Source: Trachelipus rathkii (taxonomy: Eukaryota > Arthropoda > Malacostraca > Isopoda > Trachelipodidae). From it: a stretch of DNA of 64,000 nucleotides. A program made the translations under genes and the position numbers. Below, piece by piece: positions 1-11,790 of the stretch. The number at the start of each line of letters is the position of its first letter. Positions within the stretch are counted from its first letter, which is position 1. The stretch is taken from positions 1 to 64,000 of the forward strand of contig JABUQX010065504.1 of assembly GCA_015478945.1 (NCBI GenBank), given 5' to 3'. Under the pieces are notes generated by a model that did not search any database, was not told where the DNA came from, and saw nothing but the letters and a program-made list of their open reading frames with translations.

Positions 1-475
1 TACAAGGGCCTGCATCCGCCCTTGTACCTGGAGTAGCTGGCTTCTCATAGCTGGGGGGGGGTGTTGTTCACCGCGGCTTTTTGGATAGGGGTCGAGTCAA
101 AGGCCAGAAGGCTTTATAGAATTCTGCTTCCTGCGACTTTCCAGTCGCTTGCCCTCTAGTCTTTGCGGCGCATGTTTGGCGCTAATTCTTTTTTCGTAAG
201 GTACCTTGCGCGGCAGGTGCTCGGGGCCACTTTCACTCTGCGATACCAGCCGTACATTTACGTACGCCGCTCGTAGCACAAGGGGTGCTGTGTCGTCGGC
301 ACATGAGTTTTTGTTTGATTTGGTAACTCCAGGCCTGTTCCGCTTGCGTGTGCTACCTCCTCCCTGCCACGTCACCTCTGTTCTCGTTGAATTCCTTCCA
401 TCCTTCTGTGTTCCTGCTGAATTTTAAATCTCTCGCACTTTTAAAGCCTGCGGTTGGCGCTATCTACGTGTTGCG
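1..475 (+). mobile_element. LINE-A fragment (C-terminal end of RT ORF)
   Basis: This is the C-terminal end of a non-LTR retrotransposon reverse-transcriptase ORF, cut by the window start. Around 84-110 the translation contains the block GVESKARRLYR, the equivalent of the LDRVESKA motif that follows the RT domain in Jockey/CR1-like LINEs. The same block recurs at about 7190-7210 in the second LINE-A copy. The shared stretch continues through the segment rich in Arg and Ser at 260-300 and the Pro/Phe-rich tail at 330-420. Frames shift between blocks and stops are present, so it is a pseudogene. It holds no catalytic motif. The clade assignment is from motif style only. Confidence 0.6.
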
Positions 476-552
476 TTAGTTGATGAAGGTAACCGACTAT
501 GGTGCAACACCCCCCTTGATAGGGCTTCTGCCCGTGAAGTGTGTGACAACTC

Positions 553-665
553 GTAAAAATATACTTATATGTATATATTTATATATTATATATATTATAT
601 ATATATATATATTATATCTATATATGATATATATATATATTATAAATATAATATAATAATTTAAT
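553..665. repeat. AT-rich microsatellite
   Basis: Imperfect (TA)n tract with TAT/ATA interruptions. It separates the LINE-A fragment from a short LINE-B 3' end. Confidence 0.85.
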
Positions 666-669
666 ATTT

Positions 670-745
670 TTCTTATTTACCTTTTTTCCCCAAGGACTGG
701 GGGTAAGGTGCGTGTCATGCTCATGCATCGGATTAAACTTCTGAT
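670..745 (-). mobile_element. LINE-B 3' end fragment
   Basis: The plus strand reads 'gactgggggtaaggtgcgtg' here. This is the reverse complement of the LINE-B 3' terminus, matching 28848-28880 closely and, on the opposite strand, about 22290-22320. Only the last few tens of bases survive, next to an AT tract. Confidence 0.6.
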
Positions 746-1244
746 TTACAAAAGTAGTATATATATATATTATCTATATTTATGTATTGATATATTGATA
801 TATATTATATTGTAGAAATGTTTGCGAATGGTCTAACCTGGAGTTATTATATTTATTGATATGTATATATATTATATGTATATATAGTATTTATTATATA
901 TTTGTTTATATATTATAATATGCACTCTTAGGGCCCTCCCATGATGCTGATTTTTCAGGCCAATGTGGCCGCTTTATTGTGAGCCGTGGTGGGTCTGTAA
1001 CAGGACTCACATTTATATCTATACTATATATATATATAATAATCTATATATATATAATATTATATATATATATATATATATACTATTATATATATATTAT
1101 ATATATTAATTGTGATGATAACTGACTAATATATGATATATATTATTATATATATATATATATAATATATAATAATATATAAATCTATCATATATATATA
1201 TATTATAATATAATATATATATATATATTATATATATATATTAC
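746..1244. repeat. AT-rich tracts with a short mixed segment
   Basis: Imperfect (TA)n at about 755-810, 850-925 and 1016-1244. The 930-1010 segment is of normal composition and resembles nothing I recognise. No coding sequence is seen. Confidence 0.7.
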
Positions 1245-3087
1245 CAGAGTCTTAAACTTGTATTCAAAGCTTTGAGAAAGGCGAAGTTAAAAGTTAAGTT
1301 AGAAAAGGCGAATTTATTTAAACAGTCTATAGTTTATTAACGTTTTCTTATCAGTGCTGATGGTTTATCCGCCGATCCAACGAAGCTTCAAGCGCTCAAA
1401 TCTTTTCCAGTTCCCACAGATGTCACATCCGCACGCGCTTTCATAGGTTTTACATCTTTCTATCGAAGTTTAATTCCCTCTTTTAGTGTTGTAGCCCAGC
1501 TTATAACATCTTTGTTCCGTAAAAATGCGAAGTTTGTCTGGTCAAATGAACAACAGAAAGCTTTTGAAACACTTAAGCAGAAGCTTATTGTTGAGCTGAT
1601 ATTGCAGTTCCCAGATTTTATAATAAAGAATTTATCATCTCAACTGATGCCAGTGGGATTGGTCTCGGAGCAGTCCTTGCACAAAAAGATTCTCAAGGAA
1701 AAGACCGCCCAGTCTCATTTGCTTCAAAAATGTTAAGTAAGGCTGAGAAAAATTATTCCAGTATAGATCGTGAAGCCTTAGCCATTACATGGGCTCTTTC
1801 TAAATTCCGCAATATAGTTTTTGGTTATAAAATAAAAATATTTACGGATCACCAACCTCTCGTTTCCATTTTCAAAAATAAAGACTTATCTCACAAGCTC
1901 GCTAGGTGGGCGCTCAAAGTTAACGCTTTCGATCCCGAAATATTGTATATTGAAGGGAAGAAAAACATCTGTCCAGATTATTTGTCTCGCCACCCCCCTT
2001 CTATCGTCCCAGTCAGTTTTGTATCTGATGTAGAATCTTCTTACTTAAATAAAAAGTTATGCAACCTCACCTCCGAAGTTATTCAAAACGAACAAGAAAA
2101 ATGTCCGAGGTTATCTCCAATTATAAAATTCATCAAAGAAAATGGTAAAATATTCAGTTTCCCTCATGTATATATTAAGAATATCCTGTACTATGTTACG
2201 AAGGAGATGCAATATCTCATTGAAGTTCCGGATTCTTTAATTTATACTGTCTTAAATCTTAATCATTGCAATCTTGGAGCCGGCCACATGGGTCATGTCT
2301 GAACCGAAAAGAGAATTAAAGAACGTTACATTTTTCCAAGAAATGTTGAAATTAGTCTTCCAATTCTGTAAAGAGTGTCCCTCTTGTTTAAAGGTTGTGG
2401 GTATATTAGGTCGTAATAGGTTCATTCTTCAATGTCTTCAGAGTGGACGCGAAATCGCAGTGCATAGTGATAATTTTAAAGTGGTTCCTGAACCGATTCT
2501 AAACCCTAATCCTCCTCAAAAGTCAAATCATTCCTCTTCTAAGCATAATAAATCTATACAAGTTCGTTTCAATATTGACGAAAATGATGAAACAGAACAA
2601 ATGTCTCCAAATGATTCACAAGAAGATGAGTCAGAACACTTCATTTTCCCCCCACAAATACACACAGAGATTAAACAAAAATCCGACTTCTGTTCAGCAA
2701 GATAATAGTTTACAATATTCAAATCCTTCATTTAATGATCCCATTAGGATTCAGCAGAATCGAAACTCTACTAATCAAAGTGTGCAAGATAATCCGAGAG
2801 ATCAAACTTTCAGGTCAGACAGTACATTTCAATCCTCTTTCTCTGGTTTTCGTAATCCTTATGATAGTTCTAACGAGCAAAGTTTCAATAGGTCAAAGTC
2901 TGAATCTGATATTTCTGATAGTAGCTATGTTCCTCATCAACATTACAAAGGACCAAGAGAGCAGAGTCCTCGGTGGTTAAGGTCATCTAAGAAGATACAT
3001 CCTACACATAGCACTCCAATCCTGAATGATGACAACATTCAACCTTCTTGTTCTTTTACTCGTAACGACTTATCATTCTCCGAATAA
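1245..3087 (+). pseudogene. Ty3/gypsy-type pol fragment (RT thumb, RNase H, IN zinc finger, IN tail)
   Basis: This is a decayed pol region of a Ty3/gypsy LTR retrotransposon. In order it shows the RT end and connection at about 1255-1620, with FLISADGLSADPTKLQAL followed by the FIGFTSFYRSLIPSF block. RNase H lies at about 1628-1990, with the acidic positions in STDASG (about 1640), DREALAITW (about 1768) and FTDHQPL (about 1841), then the conserved LSRHPP block (about 1980-2000). An HHCC integrase zinc-binding remnant follows at about 2265-2390: GAGHMG, then CKECPSC. The integrase catalytic core is absent. The sequence passes directly to a Ser/Asn/Gln-rich C-terminal tail up to the stop at 3087. 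Frame changes occur near 1620, 2290 and 2680, plus a stop near 1340. gag, protease and the RT palm are missing on the 5' side, where an AT tract begins. Confidence 0.88.
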
Positions 3088-3409
3088 CAATTTCAGGTTT
3101 TCTATGTTCTGTTAAAAGGCTTGCAGTTTATGGTAAGTGTTTTGATGGACTACTGATGGATATATTGTAGTAATTTATTCATTTTTTTATATTTTTTTGT
3201 CATGTTTTAAAACATCCCTGAATTCCTGTATCTGATGTATGGAGGTGATAGTCGCGATCTTGGAAGAATTGAAGAAATGTTTCTGTTATATATATTGCTA
3301 TGATATGTAATTATTATGAATAGATTAGCGTTAAATAACTTTTGTTTTGAAATCATATTCTGTACAAATTAGAATGTAGTTGAATTTTAAAAGGTAAAAT
3401 TACTTTTTA

Positions 3410-3971
3410 GGGAGAGTGTATCTTTACCGAATAAATATTTAATTTTTATAAATATTTAATTCTTAAAGCTCTTCAAAAACAAAGCATTTGAAGAGTTTTT
3501 TGTTTGTCATCACAGAGTAAATAATATTTATAAGATAAGGAAGAGTAGGGTGAATACAAACCTGAAGTCAATAATTTAGGGTATAAGAACGAATGTAAGA
3601 GTTAAGAGCATGCTACGAGAGTTGAAGCAGTGAGATGTTAAAAATTTTCTAGTGGCTGAGAGTAAAGGATTTTCATTCCGAGCTCTGTTGTAAGGTCATT
3701 CACGAAGCCTGAGTGCCTGATCAAATCCTACGTTTCATTTATTATATTTCGTACAAGTAATATAAATTTTATAATGTGTTTTATGTTTATATATATATTT
3801 AGGAATTATTTAAAAAGTTTTGAAATATTTTAATCTTGGTCAATGACTTAAATTCTTCGTATTCCATTTATAAACTTGTCATGCACAGAAAAGTGTATTA
3901 TTAAACTATTATAACTGATATACTTAAATAATTAAACTAATATAGTTAAACCATTGTATCTACCTTACAAT
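3410..3971 (+). mobile_element. Candidate 3' LTR of the gypsy element
   Basis: About 320 bp after the pol tail a purine run, 'agggagagtg' (3409-3418), is followed by 'tgtatctttacc' and an AATAAA. This arrangement suits a polypurine tract followed by the TG of an LTR. The far boundary 'taccttaca' (about 3963-3971) is a guess based on a terminal CA. The 3660-3730 segment is less AT-rich and could be the U3/R promoter area. No second LTR copy exists in the window, so the limits cannot be checked here. Confidence 0.4.
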
Positions 3972-5236
3972 ATCTAAAAATAAATTATAAAGAGTAAAAT
4001 AAATATTGTTCATTTAGTAAGCTTGATATTTCACATCATAATTTCGCAACGAAGAGTAAATCTACAGAATCTACAGGTATTGTCATTCCTCAAATATCAC
4101 TCCCTCTCTCTCAGACCAAAGCTCACATTTACAATTATTTATTTGAATTTCTGTTGTACAAAATTTTGTCTCGTATCATTACTTAACTATTCAGTACTTA
4201 AGAAGATTGAATATTTTGATAAATATAATTTTTACGTCTACAATATGATTTAGGATCTTGATTATATTGAAGAATTATTTTACTTTATAAGAGATATGAA
4301 AAAACGCTAATATTATTATTAAGAGAATCAGATTTATATATATTTATATTGCATAAAGGAAAATATTTAGATTAAAGGAATATTATTGTATCCCCTCCAT
4401 CTTCTTTGACCATTTATTAATATTTTTGGTTTCTGTTTTGATTGACGTCTTTCTATCAAGGGAATCTTTACTGCTTCTCTTCGAATTCTGATGTCATTTC
4501 CGAGTAGGCTCAACGGTGGGGGGGGTATTAATCCATGAACGTTCCCTGTATAGGAATAAGAAACTGGGGAAATATATATATATAAATATATATATATTAT
4601 ATATATATATATATAATATATATAAATATATATATAATATAATAATATAGCTATATATGCAACAAAATGAATTCTAACCCTGCTGCGTACGATGTTTGTA
4701 TGCTTCCAGATGAACAGAAAATTCATATTTCTTATATTTTGTATTTAAAACTAATATTTCAATATTGATTTTATTAATTTTATTAAACAAATAGAGATTT
4801 TTTTCACCATAAAATTAAAAATGGAATAACAATAGGCTTTAATGGAAAGAAATATAATTTTCGCTCAAAACAGAAAATTAAATAATTGGCTTTATTATTG
4901 GAATACATTGTAAAATCTCCGAGTTTCCAGCTATGCGTTAAGTTGTAAATAATGATTGAGTAATTAGAAAGACGAGCTGTAATAAAATTTTAACGCCTTT
5001 GATTGGAACGTATGATAACTTTCAAGTTTTACATTTTTTTTAATGATTGTTACATAATTATGCCTAAACTACAAGATGTTAATATTCATCAGCTAAGGAT
5101 TTTTTTTTTCATGTGCATTTTATTTGGTATACTGGGCGTTTTGCGCAGCACACTTGGAATCTACGCTATATATATAATAATAGATATATATATAATATAT
5201 ATTATTAACTAATATATATATTATAATATATATATA

Positions 5237-5270
<34 letters not shown>

Positions 5271-5560
5271 CTAGTAGACAGGGGGGGTCAGGGGTCACTC
5301 GAAATTATTCTAGCGATTCAGTATTTTTGGAAGTGGTGTTATCCACTCTAATAATTAATTAATAATAATTGATAATAATTATATATAATATAATACAACA
5401 ATAATAAAATAATATAATAATATAATAATAATAAAAATAATAATAATAATAATTATGAATATGAAAAAGTATTTATAAGGAAATGAGGAGACATTTTTGT
5501 GTTCCGTAACGATTTCTTAGTCAAGTGGCTGTTCCTTATATATGTATAGAATATTTAGAC
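3972..5560. other. AT-rich stretch without recognised gene
   Basis: Low-GC sequence with imperfect (TA)n tracts at about 4570-4660 and 5165-5270 and an AAT/ATA-rich stretch at 5350-5455. G-runs occur at 4515-4525 and 5281-5287. Short open frames here have tandem Tyr/Ile from the microsatellites and are not genes. I recognise no element in 4660-5160. Confidence 0.7.
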
Positions 5561-7490
5561 CAGGGACTTAAATGTAAGGTTTCCCAAGTTTGCAGATGAT
5601 ATTCAATTATTTATAAAGTTAGGAATAAATGAATGGTGTATAAATATTTAAAAGATAAGAGGAGCTGTATCGGTTGATGGACTAAGAAGTCTTCTTCTTG
5701 CACTAAATTATCTCTCCCATAAACAATGGTTCGATCGTCGCTTGTTCCTTTGGCGCTCTATTCAAGGCTAGAGACAGTCCCATACGGTTGGAAAAAATCT
5801 CTCGTTCCATCCTTCGCCAATTTTTATTAGCTATGAATCGTTGCAGGGATATGGTCTGTGACGATGCAAAGGGGCTTTCATCAAAGTGAAACTGCGTTTA
5901 ACTTCTGGTTCTCTCTACGAAGAAATCTTTCTGGCCTTGCAAAAAAATATCTTCTAGAACTCTCCTGTAAACTCTCCTTTCTCTGAGGTTCTGTGTTAAT
6001 TCTCAATGAAAAGGCAAATCATTCTTCGGCCTTTGTTTTTCCACTCAGCTCACCTAGAACGATTCTGGCATTCTCTTCTCCTCCTTCTCAGGTGTCTAAT
6101 GTCTTTTGCCTGTGTTAACTGACGGTTGCCATAGGCCCCTGAAATAATCATCGTCTTTTATGAAGGAAGGAGATGGTGGCCCAGATGGCATTGCTCCAAG
6201 TTCACTATACTCCTATGTTCAATTTAGCACTTTCCCTCAGTTGTCAAGCTCGACATGTCCACCTATTCCGAAAAAAGGAGCTCCGATCCTTCTAACTATC
6301 GCGCTATACGTCTCAATTGGTAATTCTATCTAGTTGAAACCTTCTCAACCTCCTTCTTAGATATCTGGAAACTCATTCCCTTCTATCGCCAGTACGGTTT
6401 CAGCGCTCGAGGTTCTTCTGGAGATATACTTTCCTATATAACTGATTTTTGGTTTTCCGCTCTTAGATCGGGAGATTCGTGGTGCGCTTGACATAATCCA
6501 AAGCATTTGACCGAGAGTAGTAACATTGCTCTCCAAGCTTCCCTTCTTTTGGGTTTCCTCATTTTCTTTGCTTAATTATGGCTAGTTTTCTTTCAAATCT
6601 CTAAATATCGGCTTTTTTTTTTTTGACTGGGAGACTTTTCTTTTTTTCTTTCAAAGTTTGTGTTCCTCAGAGGTTCTGTCTATTCTACTTATTCTACTTT
6701 TCATTAATGATCTTCTCACTCACATCTAACTCTATCCACTCTTACGATACGTTCGCCCTTCTTCTTCAATTCATTTAGTTTCTTGCTTCCTCTTACTTTA
6801 GAATTGCCCTCTCGTCTTAATCTTTTATTCTATTCTCGCTGATGCTGGATAAGATCTTTCCGGAAGGGGTCGGTCTCAACCTGTGAATATCAAGTTCTTT
6901 AAAACAAACTCTGCAATTCCTTGTCTAAAAACATTCTAACTTTCCTATTCTTTTGACGGTTCTCGTCTCTCCTGTTGAAATATAAACATCCTTGGCTTAA
7001 AATAAACAAAAAATGTCCTTTGGAAACCTCAATTCAAACGGGGTGTAGGACGGCCTCCAAAGAAATGGGAGTTATGTTTATGATGGCGGAACTTTTTTTC
7101 TTTCTCATGCTTCCGATTAACAATCAGGTTTATCCGCCCTTTGGTTGGAGTATAGTCTCATATAGGGGGCTCTGGTTTCCTGGCTTTTGATAGGGTCGAG
7201 TCAAAGGCAAGACTTTTAAACTGTTCTGTTGGTGCTTGCTCTCTATTCTATAGGCACCCACCGGCAAATTCTCTAGGAAGCTTACATTTGCCCGTACACC
7301 GACCTTTATCAACGCCCTCGTAGCACAAGGAGTGCTGTAATTTTGGTTGATATATGGTATACTCAGGCTAGTCCCTGTGGTGCTAACTTACTTGCCGCCC
7401 TCTTATTCTGTGGAATTTCTTCCATGCTTCTTATCGCTTGAATTTAATCTCCCTACTTAAAGCATGGTGTCTGTGCTCATTGCGTAATTT
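5561..7490 (+). mobile_element. LINE-A copy, decayed (RT domain and C-terminus)
   Basis: This is a degraded Jockey/CR1-like non-LTR retrotransposon. At about 6165-6195 the translation reads GGPDGIAPSSL, equivalent to the DGIPP block at the start of the RT. At about 6260-6330 comes the PIPKKG block preceding the fingers. At about 6455-6505 a frame-broken motif A (ALDI) is seen. At about 6655-6725 comes the PQR/FINDLL block of motifs B and C. At about 7185-7215 the post-RT block DRVESKAR appears, shared with 1-475. Stops and frame changes are frequent and no intact catalytic YADD remains. The segment 5640-6100 shares features with the 5' part of the minus-strand copy at 20100-20510. Confidence 0.65.
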
Positions 7491-7734
7491 TGCGCTAGAG
7501 GGTGAACCTTTTGAGCGTAATACAACCTCCTTGAAATTTGAGTTAAAGTACATTCATTGACAATGTAAATAAAAAAAAAATCCTTAGTGGGCAGATATGT
7601 GGCAATGAACATAATCCCTAATCCCATCCATAAATTTTCAGTTTTGTTGTTATGCCCATAAAATCGCACTCTCATAGCTTACTAGATGGGCCATAATGTG
7701 CGACAACACATTACTTTTCCTATTCAAACTAAAT

Positions 7735-8330
7735 TTAACCTTTAGAAATTCTTAGCACTTCAAACAAATCTACCATATGTTTCTACCAAAAGTCACTCTG
7801 CAAATTGCAATTTTCTATCCCCTCTCATTCCTTACACCCAACACAAACAAATTTCACACCACCACTCATTTTCGCACCTTTTCCTTTATCTTTGTTTCAG
7901 TCAAGACAATCAAATTTGCCTGTTCTAAATACAATCCCATCACATCTCGCTCTTCTCTCACATTTTTCTCTGAATTCCATGTTCATAGCGATATAACATT
8001 TTGCCGAAAGATAGAAGCTTTACGGCGATAACGACCTTCTCTGAGCCATGCATTAAGCATTCCTGGCAAAGAAGATAAAGTGTAATGGCGCCAACCCAAC
8101 TACCATATTCCACTTAGTTGCCGCTCCTATGAACGCAGGACATTATCGATGTCGGCATTTTTCCCCCCACATAAGGTATAATGGGTTAGGGATGTCTGTA
8201 GATTTGTTAAAGAGGGGGGTGAAATAAAGTATGTGATATGATATGTGGAAAAAGATGGTGTATTAATGTTGTCTGGAGGATGAAGTGTCGATCGTGAATG
8301 CAACAAAAGGCGAACCATTAGGCACTGGAA
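7735..8330 (-). mobile_element. LINE-B 5' end fragment (5' UTR and start of APE endonuclease)
   Basis: This is the 5' end of the RTE-like LINE-B. The plus-strand sequence 7735-8230 aligns by eye with 48940-49520, including 'gccgaaagatagaagc' at about 8003-8018 against the related stretch at about 49277. It is inverted relative to 39000-39480. On the minus strand it carries the 5' UTR (about 8040-8230) and the start of the endonuclease ORF (about 7775-8000). The ORF is broken by stops and small indels. The copy stops near 7735 with no RT or 3' end, unlike the usual 5'-truncated LINE insertion. Confidence 0.7.
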
Positions 8331-9404
8331 GTCATATTATATCAAAAAAATGGTATAGTATATGGTAGATGGGGATTTGGAGTCGAGCCATTTTCAGGTA
8401 AGTGATTCAGATCGGGAGTAGATTTCCCAAAAAGTTAGAGTAGAGTGGGAGCCGATTAAAAAAAAGCGAACTCCTTTCAGACTCCCAAAGAATTTTGTAT
8501 AACTTTCCACAAAATTTGATAAACTTAATTGAATTTTTATTTAAGTACGTACATTTTTTATTTTGCATTTGTTTTGTAGCAATGTAGTTTTTATTTTTTA
8601 ACTGGTTATAAAATAAGCTATTAAGACAATGGTTTATGAAATAAAATTACTTGATACTTGTGTATTGTAGCATTAACGAATTATCACAGCGAGCTATGCT
8701 ATAATAATCGTTCATAATTTAAAGTCAAGGTTAGAGTAAATAATGATTTTAAAAATATAGAGTCACACAATTAATTAAAGATAGTTGCAAATAAGCTACA
8801 AGGAAATCGGATATGTATACTATACATTTTATGTACAAACTGTGCTGGGCTCACAGTTGTGTGTTCAGCATTTTAAAATTTCGTACCCTATGCCGGAACA
8901 TTCTAATATATATTTAATTTTTTGGTGTGTGGACACGCGAAAATATATCTATTACCACAACAGTAAGTGTGGTAAATATATTTAAATAAATAATTAATTC
9001 ATTTTAAATAAAATATATGTAAAAATTTTCTGTATATATAAACAAATAATTCATTTTTCTTAGCGTTTGGTCAGGGTTGTAGTTTGTGGACAAATGACCT
9101 TGAATATTTAGACTCAGACAGTGTTACCATCGTTTTATATATTATTTATATAAATAATAATATAATAATATATAATTTATATATATTATATAGTATCTAT
9201 ATATATATATATATATATAATAAATATATATTATATTTATATATCAGTGAATAACAGATTTTTTGCACTCGTGCTCTCTCTTTTTCTCTCTCGTCTTCTC
9301 TTCTGTCAATATAGTATAATAAATATATATATATATATATATAAATAATATATATATATGTATATTATATATATATATAAGTATTATAATTTCAATTATT
9401 ATTA
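8331..9404. other. AT-rich stretch; short GACTC/GGAGTCG-type repeat
   Basis: Positions 8370-8490 contain spaced 'ggagtcg', 'gggagta' and 'gactccc' units, resembling those at 14235-14350 and probably part of a DNA-transposon end. From 8500 the sequence is plain AT-rich, with (TA)n tracts at about 9139-9245 and 9310-9385. No gene is recognised. Confidence 0.55.
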
Positions 9405-9540
9405 CGCCCACACGGAAAAGGAGCTCGGATCAAAAAAAAAATTCAAAGGTAGCCTCTAGTGATACATAAATAGATGTTTTTGGGTCGAAATGAATTTTTT
9501 TTTCCTGACCTGACATAACCTAATTTTTGCCCCTAGAACA

Positions 9541-9578
<38 letters not shown>

Positions 9579-9655
9579 CTTCGACCATGAACATTATTAA
9601 ATGTTATAGCTACCTGTAAAAAATTTTTTTGATCCGAGCTCGTTCCGTGTGGGCG
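9405..9655. mobile_element. MITE, PIF/Harbinger-like, with TIRs and TTA target duplication
   Basis: This is a 251-bp element bounded by inverted repeats. The left end reads 'cgcccacacggaaaaggag' and the right end, reverse-complemented, reads 'cgcccacacggaacgagctc'. The TIR match runs about 33 bp with a small gap and ends in an A-rich stretch. The element is flanked on both sides by TTA (9402-9404 and 9656-9658), fitting the 3-bp TWA duplication of PIF/Harbinger elements. The interior contains an uninterrupted run of 33 A at 9544-9576 and has no coding capacity. It lies between two AT tracts. Confidence 0.82.
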
Positions 9656-9658
9656 TTA

Positions 9659-9696
9659 GTAACTTTGTCATTTATACATATATATATATATATATA

Positions 9697-9735
<39 letters not shown>

Positions 9736-11311
9736 CTATATATAGTATATATATATATATATATATATGACTTATATTTATATATTATATTATATATAAG
9801 TAATATATATATTTTTTATAATATTATATTATATATATATAATAATATAATATATATATATATATATATATATTATAAATAATTAAAATTTGAGTTTATG
9901 TGATTAATATTTTTTTTATTTAAGGCTAAACTGTTTTCTATTAATATTTCAAAGTTTACCTTTTTTATTTTTCTTATAATTTTAAAATTGACATTTAAGT
10001 ATATTTTATATTTTATGTTTATAATATTTTTTGTTATGTAATAAATATTATTATGTATACGTATTTTAACATAACCATTTATAGAACAATACTAATTTAT
10101 AAATAATTTATTACTCTATAAAATTCACAGATATGATATCTCCAATTGCTTGGGGCACTGGATTAGTCTCTTTTAATGTTAATAGCGTATTTTAAATTAG
10201 CGACTAATTTTTCCTTTTTCTTTCAATTTTGCATATCTTATATATTTATATGTATAATTTTAATTATTTGAACAACTTTCGCAAAAAATAAGAGAAATAT
10301 TATCGTAAATTATGAATTATCAAATAAGATCGTTTCTAAATTAACGTCGTGCTAAGCACGAGTAGCAAAAGTAGTGCAGGAGTCGCTCTGATATATATAA
10401 TTATATATCTTATATAATATATATATATATGTTATAATTATATTATATTAATATATATAATATATATTATATAATTAAGTATATGGTTATAAATTCAACT
10501 TAAAACAAAATATCTCAATCCATATCTCAAAAACTACAATAGCTACAGGAAAGGAATGACATTGTTTTGGAATCTGTAAGTTTTATTCGAATACGTAAAG
10601 AAAAAAATTCAAAAATTCACATAGCTAAGCAAGGAGAAAACATTTTTGGAATACTTGTAAAATTTTAGTTAGGAAATTTAAAAATAAAATAAATATGGCA
10701 TTTTAATTTCTCAGATTTTGTATAATTGTTAATACTCTTATTTGTAAAGGTATACACGGCAATGTTAGGGGGCTCAGCGACGGGAAACAGAGGGACGTTC
10801 ATACGTATGGAGGGTGGAGAACCCCAGTGCAACCCAAAAACAATAACCAGTAGTTCCAGAAGCGGAGAGACCGACCCCTGCATGTGTGGTAATCCTTGGG
10901 TATTCTTTAGTTAAAAAAAAAGCAAATTAATAGAAAGTCTTATTTTAAACAGTAACAAATAAAAGGTCTCTAAATTAGTGATGCCTAATCAATAATATAA
11001 TTAACAATAATTTTTTTTTTTTTTTTTACATTTTGTAATCTAAAATTTTACCAGGTTCAAAAATGTATTCTTTTTGCTGTAGCTATGAAGTTTTTGAGAT
11101 ATAATTTTTTTTTTTTTAACACATTTTTCCGCACATAAATTGACCACATTCCAGAATGTATTCTTTTCCCCGGTAGCTGTTTGTATGTTGAATATGGATT
11201 TGAGATATTTCGTGTTTTGAAATGATTCACCTTATATATATATATAAATTATAATTAAGATACTATTTATAATATGATATTTTTTATATATATGATATAT
11301 ATCTATATATA
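9659..11311. other. AT-rich stretch without recognised gene
   Basis: (TA)n tracts lie at about 9675-9880, 10390-10475 and 11225-11315. T-runs occur near 11010-11030 and 11105-11118. A segment of higher GC at 10750-10900 is open on both strands, but I recognise no family in either translation. Positions 10490-10680 and 11040-11220 are related in wording (both contain the word 'tttttgagatat'-like and 'gtagctat'-like pieces) and may be parts of one unknown repeat. Confidence 0.5.
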
Positions 11312-11785
11312 TATAAACTTGAGTCTCGGTGGGCAGTTGGGCTGACGGTGCGTTTTTGCACTTAAGGTCGTGAGTTGCGTCCTGTCAACGGGATGTTGAC
11401 TTTTCGACTAGTCCCCCAGGACGGACAAGAAAATGCCGTTTGTGGAGATTTCTGTTAATCAATTACAGTTTACGGCTAGTGTGGTAATTAATAGCTATCT
11501 AATACCGCTCTACGCTTCATCTCTCCATAGCCACACATACAGACGGTACACATTAATACACATAGATACTACATTCCTTATTCGCTCACGTACAGTGGGT
11601 TCGTGAGTCAGACCTACATCGCCAATGATGCTGAATTCTTGACTTTGGTTCAGACTGAGGCTGGGGTACTATCAACTCTGATAATGTGCACCTTTCACTT
11701 TGTATGGGCACTGGTCGGGGAAAAACGATAAGATGAGTAACCTTTCCCCGATTGTTCGGGTAAAATAATAAAAATAATATATAAT
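11312..11785 (+). mobile_element. Candidate SINE with tRNA-like head
   Basis: The segment starts with a tRNA-like stretch: 'tgggcagttgggctga' resembles an A box, and about 50 bp later 'gtcgtgagttgcgtcc' resembles a B box. A body of about 350 bp follows and the sequence then runs into an AAT-rich tail (11763-11790). Head, body and short-repeat tail is the usual SINE layout. The boxes are imperfect and there is no second copy in the window to confirm the limits. Confidence 0.4.
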
Positions 11786-11790
11786 AATAA

